Source: Actinopolymorpha rutila (GTDB taxonomy: Bacteria > Actinomycetota > Actinomycetes > Propionibacteriales > Actinopolymorphaceae). Taken from it: 64,000 nt of DNA. The notes under the pieces are model-generated. The model worked only from the letters and a program-made list of their open reading frames with translations, did not search any database and was not told the origin of the DNA. The DNA lies in assembly GCF_013407855.1 (NCBI RefSeq), contig NZ_JACBZH010000001.1:1674001-1738000 (forward strand), given 5' to 3'. How positions within the stretch are numbered: position 1 is the stretch's first letter; the number at the start of each line of letters is the position of its first letter. Shown here piece by piece: positions 42,587-51,314 of the stretch. The translations under genes were made by a program, and so were the position numbers.

Positions 42587-43498
42587 TCAGGGCAGCCGCT
42601 GCTCCAGCGTGGACAGTTCGGCGAACAGGTCCCCCAACTCCTCCACCCGGTCGAGGACCTCCGCCGGCCCGAAGGACAGCGCGTCGGCCTCCTCGCAGCC
42701 CTCGACCTCCTCCCAGGTGAGCGGGGTGGAGACCGTGGGGGTCTCCCGCCCGCGCAGGGAGTACGCCGCGATGGTCGTCTTCGCGGGGTTGTTCTGGCTC
42801 CAGTCGAGCAGCACCTTGCCCGGCCGCAGGGACCTGCGCATCGAGGAGACCACCAGCTCGGGGTGGTCGTGGGCGAGCTTCCCGGCCAGCTCCTTGGCGT
42901 ACGCCGAGGTCGTCTCCCCGGAGGTCTCGGCGATCGGGACGTAGAGCTGCATGCCCTTCCCGCCGGAGGTCTTGGCCCAGGCGCGCAGCCCGTCGGCGTC
43001 GAACAGGTCGCGCAGGAGCAGGGCCACCTCGCAGCACGCCACCAGGTCGGCCGGCGGGCCCGGGTCGAGGTCGACCACGAGCAGGTCCGGCCGCCGGACG
43101 CCGCCGCGCGGGCCGACCCGCCACTGCGGGACGTGCAGCTCCAGAGCGGCGAGGTTGGCCAGCCACACCAGCGTCGGCAGGTCGTCGGCGACGACGTACT
43201 CGACCTCCTCCCGGTCGCGGGTGCTGCCCGGAGAGGCGACGGTGACGGTGCGTACCCAGTCGGGGGTGCCGCGGGGGACGTTCTTCTCGAAGAACGGCTG
43301 CCCGCTCACTCCGTCCGGCCACCGCTTGCGGGTCAGCGGGCGGTCGGTGAGCCGGGGGAGCAGCGCCGGCGCGATCCGCGAGTAGTAGTCGAGGACCTCA
43401 CCCTTGGTGAACCCGACCTCGGGGTAGAGCACCTTGTCGAGGTTGGACAGGGAGAGCACGTGCCCGTCGATGCGGACGCGGGTCGCCTTGTCTGCCAT
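42587..43498 (-). CDS. LigD-type primase-polymerase domain protein, stand-alone
   Basis: 303 residues of the archaeo-eukaryotic primase family found in the polymerase domain of LigD. Conserved parts: LSNLDKVLYPEVGFTKGEVL, LTRKRWPDGVSG, the catalytic aspartates in LLVVDLDPGPP, WAKTSGGKGMQLYVPI and VLLDWSQNNPAKTTIAAYSL. No ligase or phosphoesterase domain is attached, and no ku or ligase gene lies in the window, so it resembles the free PolD-type enzymes of mycobacteria. Start ATG 43498; an in-frame ATG at 43507 is possible. It interrupts the order seen in mycobacteria. Confidence 0.88.
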   Translation of the reverse strand: MADKATRVRIDGHVLSLSNLDKVLYPEVGFTKGEVLDYYSRIAPALLPRLTDRPLTRKRWPDGVSGQPFFEKNVPRGTPDWVRTVTVASPGSTRDREEVEYVVADDLPTLVWLANLAALELHVPQWRVGPRGGVRRPDLLVVDLDPGPPADLVACCEVALLLRDLFDADGLRAWAKTSGGKGMQLYVPIAETSGETTSAYAKELAGKLAHDHPELVVSSMRRSLRPGKVLLDWSQNNPAKTTIAAYSLRGRETPTVSTPLTWEEVEGCEEADALSFGPAEVLDRVEELGDLFAELSTLEQRLP

Positions 43499-43692
43499 GG
43501 AGACCATCCTGCTCGGTCGCGGCGGGTTCGGCCAGGCGAGCCGCCCGCGGCGCGCCGCGGACACTCAGTGGGCAGACGCAGTGGGCAGACGCAGCGGGCC
43601 CCGCCACGACGTCTCGCGTGGCGGGGCCTGGTGGCCACCTCGGGTGACCCGGCCGGCCGACTGCCCGGCCGACCGGTTACCCGACTGCCTGG

Positions 43693-46005
43693 TTACCTGG
43701 TCGTCTGGTTCTTCTTGGTCAGCTTCTTCTTCGTGACCGGCTGTACGACCACGGTCATCTGCTGCTTGTCCGCGGACTGGCCGGTGATCCTCAGCTGAAC
43801 GCCGTACCCCGCGACCTTCACGCTGTTGTTGGGCAGCGACGCGTCCCAGTAGTTGTTCGGCTTGGAGTCGTCGAACACCGTGATCGGCGACTGCTTCGGC
43901 ACGTCCGCCATGGCGATCTGCACCCGGCGGCCGTTGCGCACCTCACGGCTCAGCGACAGCGGGTCGGTGGCCTCCGGCCCGAACGTCGCGTCGAAGGCCT
44001 GGGCGCGCAGGTTGAGGGTCGGGCCGTTGTCCCACCGGATGGGCTTCGGACGTGCGTCGACCGGCAGGATCAGGCCCTCGCCCGGGTGCTTGCTGGTGTT
44101 GTTGTCCTCCTGGCGTTCGTTCCAGTAGGTCACCAGCAGGCCGTTCTGGTAGGGGTAGTGCTCGACCCAGTCGGGCCGGGTGATGCCCCGGTTGAAGTTG
44201 TACGGCCCCGTCTTCAGGGTCTCGTCGTAGCCGACGTACTGGCGGTTCTCGGCGATGTAGTAGCTGCCCTTGTACGTCGTCACCGTGCCGTTGATGCGCT
44301 TCCAGCCGTTGGTGGCCCAGCCGTTGGTGCCGCCCTCCACGTTGTCGGCGAAGACGGTCGCGCCGGCCGCGGTGACCGCGATGTCGTCGAGCATCGGGCC
44401 GGCGTAGTGCAGCCCGCCGTCGGTGGCGTAGCGGAAGCGGAAGACGATCGACTTGCCGGCGTACTTCGACAGGTCGTACGACAGCGTGGTCCAGCCGTCG
44501 GACTTGCCGGTGACGGGGTCGGCGACCCGGCTCCAGTGGGTGCCACCGTCGGCGGAGACCTCCGCGTGCAGGAAGTCGTAGCCCTCCTCGATGTCGTACC
44601 ACGCCTTGGCGGTCAGCGTCACCGGGCCGGACTTGCCGGTCAGGTTGATGGTCCGGCGCAGGGTGTTGTTGAGGTTGTCGTCGGCTCCACCCCACCACTC
44701 GTACGACCCGGAGTAGGGGTCGTTGTAGTGGTCGACGATCTCTTCCTTGGGCAGCGGGACGACCAGCGCCTGCGGGTTGCCGGTCTCCAGCTCGGCCGGG
44801 CCGAGCACGTTGGTGGAGGACTGGTTGGGGGAGGCGACGTCGTAGTCGACCCAGCCGAGCTGCAGCTTCTCCCACGCGCCCATGTAGCCGGGCGTGGTGC
44901 CGATGCTGTCCTTGCCGTGGTTGAGCCACGAACCCGACGACATCAGCGTCCAGTAGCCGGTGCCGTTCTCGCCGCCGGCGGTGTCGTAGAGGTCGGGCAG
45001 CCCGAGGTCGTGGCCGAACTCGTGGCTGAAGACGCCGAGTCCGCCGTTCTCCGGCTCGGTGGTGTAGTCACCGGCCCAGATACCGGTGTCGCCGAACGGG
45101 ACGCCGCCGCGCGGGTTGAGCTCCGGGCCGTCCTGCCCGTCGGGGAAGGCGTACCACCGGTGCGACCAGATCGCGTCCGCGCCCTCGGCGCCGCCACCGG
45201 CCTCCTCGCCCTCGCCGGCGTGCACGACCTGGAAGTGGTCGATGTAGCCGTCGGGCTCGTCGAAGTTGCCGTCGCCGTCGAAGTCGTAGCGGTCCCAGTT
45301 GTCGAACTGCGCGAGGTAGGCGCGGATCTGCTCCGGCGTCTTGCCCGCGGCGCGCTGCTGGTCGTACCAGGCCTTGGTCGCGTCCTTGACGAAGTTCCAG
45401 TAGCCGTCGGACTCCGGGATCTCGTTGCTGCCGTAACGCGACTCGTTGTAGGGCAGGGTCACCCAGTTGCTCACGTCACCGGCGACGGTGTACTGGCCCT
45501 GCGACTGCGCGCGGTAGAACGTCGACATCGACTCGCCGGCCTGGCCGAAGAACATGTCGAGGTAGTGCTGGCGGTTGAAGTCGGGAGTCCAGTACGTCGT
45601 GTTGTCGCGGCCGCGGGAGGGCTGCGGAATCTGGTTGTGCACCGGTCCGGCGCCGCCGCCGGTGCGGGAGTCGGTCTTGTCCCCGAAGTCGACCAGGATC
45701 GTGAAGATCTTGTCGGTCTTCTCCATGCTGAGCTGGGCGAACTTCTTCTTGCCCAGTTGCACGACGTCGGACTTGCCCCGGCGCTGCGGCTTGGCCTCGC
45801 CGCGGAGCACCTTCTCCAGCGCGGCCTTGCGGGTGGCCCGCATCTTGTCGCCGAGCGGGTTGGGAAGGTCGTCGGGTGCGTGGGTGCGCGCGGCCCGTGG
45901 GTGTGCGGGCGGTGACGCGGACGCCGGTATCCCGGCGGCGGTGGCGGCGAGGGCGGCGGCGGTCACCACCGAGGCCACGGCGGCGGTGGCTCTGCGAACT
46001 CTCAC
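43693..46005 (-). CDS. Secreted M6 (immune inhibitor A-like) metalloprotease
   Basis: 770 residues. GTG start at 46005 with AAGGAG 4 nt upstream gives a clean signal peptide (MRVRRATAAVASVVTAAALA, cleavage near Ala-Ser-Ala about residue 32). The M6 catalytic domain has the zinc motif HEFGHDLGLPD, with His328, Glu329 and His332. Further on, MSSGSWLNHG is the met-turn-like segment. The C-terminal half contains a MAM/jelly-roll-like region (SDGWTTLSYDLSKYAGKSIV, FRFRYATDGG) as in InhA proteins. The last 20 residues are Lys/Thr rich. It is divergent from the aldo/keto reductase gene. Confidence 0.92.
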   Translation of the reverse strand: MRVRRATAAVASVVTAAALAATAAGIPASASPPAHPRAARTHAPDDLPNPLGDKMRATRKAALEKVLRGEAKPQRRGKSDVVQLGKKKFAQLSMEKTDKIFTILVDFGDKTDSRTGGGAGPVHNQIPQPSRGRDNTTYWTPDFNRQHYLDMFFGQAGESMSTFYRAQSQGQYTVAGDVSNWVTLPYNESRYGSNEIPESDGYWNFVKDATKAWYDQQRAAGKTPEQIRAYLAQFDNWDRYDFDGDGNFDEPDGYIDHFQVVHAGEGEEAGGGAEGADAIWSHRWYAFPDGQDGPELNPRGGVPFGDTGIWAGDYTTEPENGGLGVFSHEFGHDLGLPDLYDTAGGENGTGYWTLMSSGSWLNHGKDSIGTTPGYMGAWEKLQLGWVDYDVASPNQSSTNVLGPAELETGNPQALVVPLPKEEIVDHYNDPYSGSYEWWGGADDNLNNTLRRTINLTGKSGPVTLTAKAWYDIEEGYDFLHAEVSADGGTHWSRVADPVTGKSDGWTTLSYDLSKYAGKSIVFRFRYATDGGLHYAGPMLDDIAVTAAGATVFADNVEGGTNGWATNGWKRINGTVTTYKGSYYIAENRQYVGYDETLKTGPYNFNRGITRPDWVEHYPYQNGLLVTYWNERQEDNNTSKHPGEGLILPVDARPKPIRWDNGPTLNLRAQAFDATFGPEATDPLSLSREVRNGRRVQIAMADVPKQSPITVFDDSKPNNYWDASLPNNSVKVAGYGVQLRITGQSADKQQMTVVVQPVTKKKLTKKNQTTR

Positions 46006-46212
46006 TGGACTCCTTCGGAACGCCCGGCGCCGGGTTCGCCGGCCGCGAGCGTGACGGAAACGATCGGTGTCGATGGTCGATGATCGGCAACTTCGCCAAC
46101 GATGATCCACAAGCAATCACAAAATGGCACAAGATGGCCAGATCTGTCCGGCACATCGCACAAAACTTCCGGGATCGAACGACTGTCGGCGCGAGGTCGT
46201 ATGGTCGGCGGC
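46006..46212. promoter_or_regulatory. Divergent interval, protease and aldo/keto reductase genes
   Basis: 207 bp, A/T-richer than its surroundings. A direct repeat CACAAAATGG/CACAAGATGG occupies 46118-46137 at 10-bp spacing. A cluster of GATCG words lies at 46058-46085. TATGGT (46200-46205) ends 7 nt before the reductase ATG. These could be operator sites for one or both genes. Confidence 0.4.
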
Positions 46213-47154
46213 ATGCGCTATCGATCTCTTGGACGTTCCGGCCTGCTGGTCTCGGTCGTCGGTCTCGGCTGCAACAACTTCGGCGGCCGGCTCGACCTCG
46301 CCGCCACCCGTGCGGTCGTCGACGCCGCCCTCGACGCGGGCGTCACGTTGTTCGACACCGCCGATGTCTACGGCGGCCGGGGCGGCTCGGAGGAGCTACT
46401 CGGCCAGGCGCTCGCCGGCCACCGCGACGAGGTCGTGCTGGCCACGAAGTTCGCCGGCGACATGGGCTACGGGCCGGTCGCGGGCGCGCCGGGAGGCCGT
46501 GCCTACATTCGCCGCGCGGTCGAGGCGTCCCTGCGGCGGCTGCGCACCGACCACATCGACCTCTACCAGATCCACCGTCCGGATCCGGACACCCCGATCG
46601 AGGAGACCCTGGCCGCGCTGGACGAGCTGGTGAAGGAGGGCAAGGTTCGCTACACCGGCCACTCCAACTTCTCCGGCTGGCAGCTCGCCGAGGCCCACCA
46701 CGTCGCCCGCGAGCTCGGCGCGACGTCGTTCGTCTCCGCACAGAACCACTGGTCCCTGCTGGAGCGCGCGGTCGAGACCGACCTCGTGCCTGCCGCCGAG
46801 CACTACGGCGTGGGCGTGCTGCCCTACTTCCCGCTGGCAAACGGCCTGCTCACCGGCAAGGTCCGCCGTGGCGGGGCGATCCCCGAAGGCTCCCGGCTGG
46901 CCGGCCGGGAAGGCTACGTCACCGAGGAGAAGCTCGACCGGGTGGAGGCGCTGGCCGCCTGGGCCAAGGAGCACGACCGTTCCCTGCTGGAGGTCGCCAT
47001 CGGCGGTCTGGCGGGGCGGCCGGTCTGCGGCTCGGTCATCGCCGGCGCCACCTCGGCCGAGCAGGTGCGGTCCAACGCCGCCGCGGCCGACTGGGAGCCG
47101 ACCGAGGCCGAGCTGGCCGAGATCGACCAGCTGGTGCCGCCGCCCGGCCGCTGA
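46213..47154 (+). CDS. Aldo/keto reductase
   Basis: 313 residues. The TIM-barrel motifs MRYRSLGRSGLLVSVVGLG, LFDTADVYGGRGGSEELLG (catalytic Asp and Tyr), LATKFAGDMG (Lys) and DLYQIHRPDPDTPIEETL (His) give the full tetrad. SVIAGATSAEQVRSNAAAAD is the NADP-binding end. An upstream ATG at 46201 (MVGGMRYRSLG) is possible; I prefer 46213 because of the family's MRYRxLG start and TATGGT 7 nt upstream. Substrate unknown. It ends 10 bp before the convergent YqeB-like gene. Confidence 0.88.
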   Translation: MRYRSLGRSGLLVSVVGLGCNNFGGRLDLAATRAVVDAALDAGVTLFDTADVYGGRGGSEELLGQALAGHRDEVVLATKFAGDMGYGPVAGAPGGRAYIRRAVEASLRRLRTDHIDLYQIHRPDPDTPIEETLAALDELVKEGKVRYTGHSNFSGWQLAEAHHVARELGATSFVSAQNHWSLLERAVETDLVPAAEHYGVGVLPYFPLANGLLTGKVRRGGAIPEGSRLAGREGYVTEEKLDRVEALAAWAKEHDRSLLEVAIGGLAGRPVCGSVIAGATSAEQVRSNAAAADWEPTEAELAEIDQLVPPPGR

Positions 47155-47164
47155 CCTCCGCGGG

Positions 47165-47878
47165 TCACGTGTGCGGGCCACCCGTGGGTCGCACACGCCG
47201 CCAGTACTGCCGTCTGTGCTCGTCGCGGACGACGACGCCGAGCCGGCCGAGTTCGGTACGAAGCTCATCGGCGTCGGTGTCGTCGTTCTCGGCGAGTGCA
47301 CGTCTGCGTGCCCGCAGCGTGGCGTGCGCCGCGGCGGGCAGGTCGGGCGCGTCGTCCACCCACGGCCTGAACTCCTCCCGGTGGGGGTCGCCTGCCCGCC
47401 ACGGATAGCCGTACGCCGAGAAGGCCGCCTCGATCCGGCCGGCGTCCGGGAGGTCCCCGCGCTGGCGGGCCAGCTCGCCGGTCGACCGGTCGAGGAGGAC
47501 GAGCTGTTTGCCGTCGAGGAAGACCGCGCCCACCTGCTCCCGGCGTAGGCTCCGCCGCTCGCCGGCGTGGGCCAGCCCGACCTCCTGGTGGTCGACGGTG
47601 ACGGTGACGTAGTCGCGTTCGCCGAGGACCACGAGCACCCCGCCGGCGACCGCCCCGGCACCGAGGCCGGCCAGCGTCAGCCACGGCTCCGGCACCGTGG
47701 CGACGAACCTCAGCAGGCCCGGCAGCGGAAGGTGGGGGACCGTCACCACCCAGACCACCAGCCCTCGCAGCAGCCAGCCCACCCCCGCGCCCAGCGCCGG
47801 GAAGCCGACCCAGACCAGCGCCCGTTCCGCGACGCTCCGGCCGACGACGACGGCTCCGTCGGTGGTTCGCGGGGTCAT
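47165..47878 (-). CDS. YqeB-like membrane protein of unknown function
   Basis: 237 residues. Two N-terminal hydrophobic hairpins (ALVWVGFPALGAGVGWLLRG; WLTLAGLGAGAVAGGVLVVL) are followed by a cytoplasmic domain with VTVDHQEVGLAHAGERRSLR, FLDGKQLVLLDRSTGELARQ and AFSAYGYPWRAGDPHREEFR, the last being a good family marker of YqeB-type proteins. The start overlaps the stop of the upstream membrane-protein gene (ATGA), so the pair is translationally coupled. Confidence 0.68.
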   Translation of the reverse strand: MTPRTTDGAVVVGRSVAERALVWVGFPALGAGVGWLLRGLVVWVVTVPHLPLPGLLRFVATVPEPWLTLAGLGAGAVAGGVLVVLGERDYVTVTVDHQEVGLAHAGERRSLRREQVGAVFLDGKQLVLLDRSTGELARQRGDLPDAGRIEAAFSAYGYPWRAGDPHREEFRPWVDDAPDLPAAAHATLRARRRALAENDDTDADELRTELGRLGVVVRDEHRRQYWRRVRPTGGPHT

Positions 47879-48945
47879 CGCGTGCCCTCCCGCCCCGCGG
47901 TGGTCCGTGCGGCGGCCGTGAGTAACGTGAGCGCGCCCAGGCCGAGGACGACGTTGCCCACGCGCTGGACGACGCCAGGGGAGCCCATCAGCGGCTCCTG
48001 CGTGAAGCCCAGCCAGACGTAGGTCAGCAGCGCTCCGCCGGCCGCGGCCAGCCGGTGGTTGTCAGCCCACCTCGAGCGTCGCGACCAGAACAGCAACAGT
48101 CCGGCGGTCACCGCGGCCAGCGCCAGGTCGGCGCCTACTCCCACCCACGCGGGCAGCGCGTCGGGCAGCAGGAAGAACAGCGAGGTGGCCGCGAACGTCA
48201 CCACACCGACCAGCCGCGGTCCCGGGCTCCACCGCACTGGCCGGGCGGCGGTTCGGGTCGGCACGGTCTCAGGCGAGCGTGGAAGCAGCGGGACCAGGAG
48301 TGCGGCAGCAACCAGCACCACGATCACCGCGCTCGTCCCGGCCAGCTGCGGGACCGTGGCCATGAAGCGTTCCTCCACCTGGTGGAGCCAGAAGACCAGC
48401 GCCGAGCCGAGCACGAAGACCACGGTGGTCACGGCCAGCCCGGTGCGGCCGAGCCATGGTGCGGTCCGGGCGGTCCGGGCGGTCCGGGCGGTCCGGCTCC
48501 GCCCCGCGAGCGCCTCGACCAGCGCGATCGGGACGGCGATGCTCCACACCGCGTGCATGGCGAGGACGGTGACGGTGGTCTGGGCGCCGATGCCGAGCAC
48601 GGGAACGTACGCGGCGAGCAGGTCCAGGCCGGAGTAGCTGGGATTGAACAGCAGCTGGTCCAGGATGCCCTCCTCCAGCAGGCCGTACGCCACCGCCAGC
48701 GTGAGGATGGTGGGCCAGCCCCGGCCGGCGCGCCGGGCGACCTCCCGGACGAGCAGTGCGCCGCCGCCGTACATCGGTGCGAGCAGGGGCAGCAGGCCGA
48801 GCTGGTCGATGGTGGCGTTGCCGAGCAGGAACTCACCGACCAGTGGAGCGAGCAGGAACAACCCGAGCGCGGGAGCGACAGCGCGCCTGCGGGAAAGATT
48901 CGCGGGGACACTTCCGGCGGGCGCGGAACCGGCTTCGACGGACAT
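47875..48945 (-). CDS. Multi-pass membrane protein, unknown family
   Basis: 356 residues, about ten hydrophobic segments. A conserved-looking stretch GLLEEGILDQLLFNPSYSGL lies in the first third; Glu-Glu in a membrane context is reminiscent of CPBP/CAAX proteases, but their other motifs are not seen. An RTA tripeptide repeat (four times) around residue 155 comes from a 9-bp DNA repeat at 48461-48496. TAGCGT ends 6 nt before the ATG, so probably leaderless. Divergent from the histidine kinase gene. Confidence 0.6.
   Translation of the reverse strand: MSVEAGSAPAGSVPANLSRRRAVAPALGLFLLAPLVGEFLLGNATIDQLGLLPLLAPMYGGGALLVREVARRAGRGWPTILTLAVAYGLLEEGILDQLLFNPSYSGLDLLAAYVPVLGIGAQTTVTVLAMHAVWSIAVPIALVEALAGRSRTARTARTARTAPWLGRTGLAVTTVVFVLGSALVFWLHQVEERFMATVPQLAGTSAVIVVLVAAALLVPLLPRSPETVPTRTAARPVRWSPGPRLVGVVTFAATSLFFLLPDALPAWVGVGADLALAAVTAGLLLFWSRRSRWADNHRLAAAGGALLTYVWLGFTQEPLMGSPGVVQRVGNVVLGLGALTLLTAAARTTAGREGTR
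48461..48496 (+). repeat. Four copies of a 9-bp repeat
   Basis: GCGGTCCGG occurs four times without a gap, in frame inside the membrane-protein gene, giving an Arg-Thr-Ala repeat in a loop between helices. Copy number is likely to vary between strains. Confidence 0.85.
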
Positions 48946-49145
48946 GCCCCGACGCTAGGAATCCCGGGCCCCGTGGCGGATCGCCCGACGGTGCCCGACC
49001 GCGCTCGACCGCCTCGACCGAGGTCGTCGCGAAGCCGGGCCGCGACCGGACGAAAGTACCGGCCGGGCCCGACGCCGGTACCGCACCGCCGGCAACGCGG
49101 CCACGAGCACGCCACGCGTCCTCGCGCGCTAGTACGTTCACGGTC

Positions 49146-50363
49146 ATGAGGGGTTCGCGAGCGGACGGCGCACCGGCCGGTTCGCCACCGCGCAGCCGGC
49201 GCGACTGGTTCGTCGACACCTGCATGTTCGCGCTGGCCGTCGCGTTCGCACTGATGATCGTCGCCGGCCGTCTGGACGACCCGTGGCCGCCGCGCTGGGT
49301 CCTCGGCCTGGACCAGCTCGCCGGGCTGGCGGGGTGCGCGGCGCTGTGGTTGCGCCGCCGGTGGCCGGTGGGAATCGCGCTGGCGCTCGTGCCCCTCTCG
49401 GCGTTCGCGGAGTCCGTCGGCGGGGCACAGTTGGTCGCGCTGTTCGTGGTCTCGGTGCATCGCTCGTTCCGCACCGCCGTCGTGGTGGGTGCGGTGAGCC
49501 TGCTCTCCGCACCCGTCTACGCCGTGCTGCGTCCAGAGCCGGACCTGCCCGGTGGCCTCGCGGTGCTGCTCGCGGTGGTGCTGACTCTCTGCGTGGTCGG
49601 CTGGGGGCAGTTCGTCCGGCACCGCCGGCAACTCGTCGCCGCCAGGGTGGAGCGTGCGGTACGGGCGGAGACCGAGGCCCGGCTGCGGCTGGAACAGGCC
49701 CAGCACCTCGCCCGGGAGGAGATCGCGCGGGAGATGCACGACGTGCTCGGGCACCGGTTGTCGCTGCTGAGCGTGCACGCGGGCGCACTGGAGTACCGGC
49801 CGGACGCGCCCGCCGAGGAGATCGCCCGGGCCGCCGCGGTGATCCGGGAGAGCGCGCACCAGGCGCTGCAGGACCTGCGCGAGGTCATCGGCGTACTCCG
49901 CGCGCCGGTCGGCGAGCTGCCCCAGCCGACGCTGGCCGACGTGCCGGCGCTGGTGGCCGACTCCGTCCGGGCGGGCATGCGGGTGGACCTGCGCGTCGAG
50001 GCGCCGGACGAGGTGCCCGCGGGGCTCGGGCGGACGGCGTACCGGATCGTCCAGGAGGGGCTGACCAACGCCCGCAAGCACGCGCCCGGCGCCGACGTCC
50101 GCGTCACCGTGGGCGGCGGGCCGGGGCAGGGGCTGACCACCAAGGTCCGGACCGGCGGAGGAGTTCGGGCGGCCGTAGGTACGGACGCCGTCAGTACGGA
50201 CGCTGTCAGTACGGCAGCCGCCCGTACGGCAGCCGCGGCCGGCGCCGGACAGGGACTGGTCGGGCTGGCCGAACGCGCCGCCCAGGCAGGCGGGCGCCTC
50301 GCCCACGGGCCGGTCGAGGGTGGCGGGTTCGTGGTGTCGGCCTGGCTACCGTGGCCGCCATGA
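49146..50363 (+). CDS. Sensor histidine kinase (NarX/DesK type)
   Basis: 405 residues. Five N-terminal membrane helices, then a HisKA_3 domain with phospho-acceptor His198 in EIAREMHDVLGHRLSLLSVH. The N-box is in YRIVQEGLTNARKHAPGADV and the late G-box in GQGLVGLAERAAQAGGRLAH. Between them the DxGxG box is replaced by a Gly/Ala linker, common in this subfamily, here lengthened by four 15-bp DNA repeats (50180-50239). TACGTT ends 7 nt before the ATG with no Shine-Dalgarno. The TGA overlaps the ATG of the response regulator gene. Confidence 0.88.
   Translation: MRGSRADGAPAGSPPRSRRDWFVDTCMFALAVAFALMIVAGRLDDPWPPRWVLGLDQLAGLAGCAALWLRRRWPVGIALALVPLSAFAESVGGAQLVALFVVSVHRSFRTAVVVGAVSLLSAPVYAVLRPEPDLPGGLAVLLAVVLTLCVVGWGQFVRHRRQLVAARVERAVRAETEARLRLEQAQHLAREEIAREMHDVLGHRLSLLSVHAGALEYRPDAPAEEIARAAAVIRESAHQALQDLREVIGVLRAPVGELPQPTLADVPALVADSVRAGMRVDLRVEAPDEVPAGLGRTAYRIVQEGLTNARKHAPGADVRVTVGGGPGQGLTTKVRTGGGVRAAVGTDAVSTDAVSTAAARTAAAAGAGQGLVGLAERAAQAGGRLAHGPVEGGGFVVSAWLPWPP
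50180..50239 (+). repeat. Four 15-bp repeats inside the kinase gene
   Basis: Units start at 50180, 50195, 50210 and 50225 (TACGGACGCCGTCAG and three variants). They encode TDAVSTDAVS then TAAARTAAA within the ATPase domain linker. Because 15 is divisible by three, expansion or loss keeps the frame. Confidence 0.8.
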
Positions 50364-51094
50364 CCACACCGACCAGTGGGCCGACCGACTCGCCGGGGAC
50401 CTCGGAGCTACCCGAGGCGCCCCCGGACCGCGTGACCAGGGTGCTCCTCGTGGACGACGACCCGCTCCTGCGCGCCGGGCTGGCGATGATGCTCGGCGGT
50501 GCGCCGGACCTGCTGGTGGTGGGCGAGGCGGCCGACGGTACGCAGGTGCCGGCGCTGGTGGCCCGCCTCCGGCCCGACGTGGTGCTGATGGACATCCGGA
50601 TGCCCGGGCTGGACGGGCTGTCGGCCACCGAGCGCCTGCGCGCGCGGCCGGACGCGCCCGAGGTGGTCGTTCTCACCACGTTCGACGCCGACGCCCACGT
50701 GCTCCGTGCGCTGCGTGCGGGCGCCGCCGGCTTCGTCCTCAAGGACACCCCGCCGGCCGAGATCGTGGCCGCCGTGCGCCGGGTGGCGCGGGGTGAGCCG
50801 GTGCTGTCCCCGACGGTGACCCGGCGGCTGATCGACCGGGTGGCCGGGGCCGACGACGACCTGCGGCGGGTGCGTGCCCGCGAGCGGCTGGCGCTGCTCA
50901 ACGGTCGGGAACGCGAGGTGGCGGTCGCGGTGTCGCGGGGGATGAGCAACGCCGAGGTCGGCGCGACCCTCCATCTCAGCGTCTCGACGGTGAAGACGCA
51001 CGTGTCGAGCATCCTGACCAAGCTCGACCTGAACAACCGGGTCCAGGTCGCGCTGCTGGCCCACGACGCCGGGCTGCTGGACGAGCGGGGCTGA
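50360..51094 (+). CDS. NarL/FixJ-family response regulator
   Basis: 244 residues. Receiver domain: acidic pair in VLLVDDDPLLRAGLAMML, phospho-acceptor Asp78 in VVLMDIRMPGLDGLSATERL, Thr in VVVLTTFDADAH and Lys in GFVLKDTPPAEIV. The C-terminal LuxR-type helix-turn-helix is NGREREVAVAVSRGMSNAEV, then HLSVSTVKTHVSSILTKLDL. Overlaps the kinase stop by 4 bp (ATGA). Likely targets include the divergent membrane-protein operon at 47165-48945, by proximity only. Confidence 0.93.
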   Translation: MTTPTSGPTDSPGTSELPEAPPDRVTRVLLVDDDPLLRAGLAMMLGGAPDLLVVGEAADGTQVPALVARLRPDVVLMDIRMPGLDGLSATERLRARPDAPEVVVLTTFDADAHVLRALRAGAAGFVLKDTPPAEIVAAVRRVARGEPVLSPTVTRRLIDRVAGADDDLRRVRARERLALLNGREREVAVAVSRGMSNAEVGATLHLSVSTVKTHVSSILTKLDLNNRVQVALLAHDAGLLDERG

Positions 51095-51314
51095 CCGCGG
51101 TCGCGGGCTACCTGTCCCGATTCGAGCGGAACGACCAGCGTCGTCGCGCGGCGTGACCGCCCGGCGACGCCCCGGCCCCCCACCGAAGGACCCGGCCGGT
51201 CCTCAGGCCGCGCCGGTGCCCCCGTCCGAGGCATGTCGGTGGGGCGCGGGAACATGGGAGGCAAACCGGTGGTTGCCCCCGAAGAGGAACACCCGACAAT
51301 CTGAGGAGTCAGAC

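Noticed and set aside
47875..48945. CPBP/CAAX-type membrane protease
   Set aside because: An EE pair is present in a membrane protein, but the R and the two His motifs expected later in that family are not recognisable.
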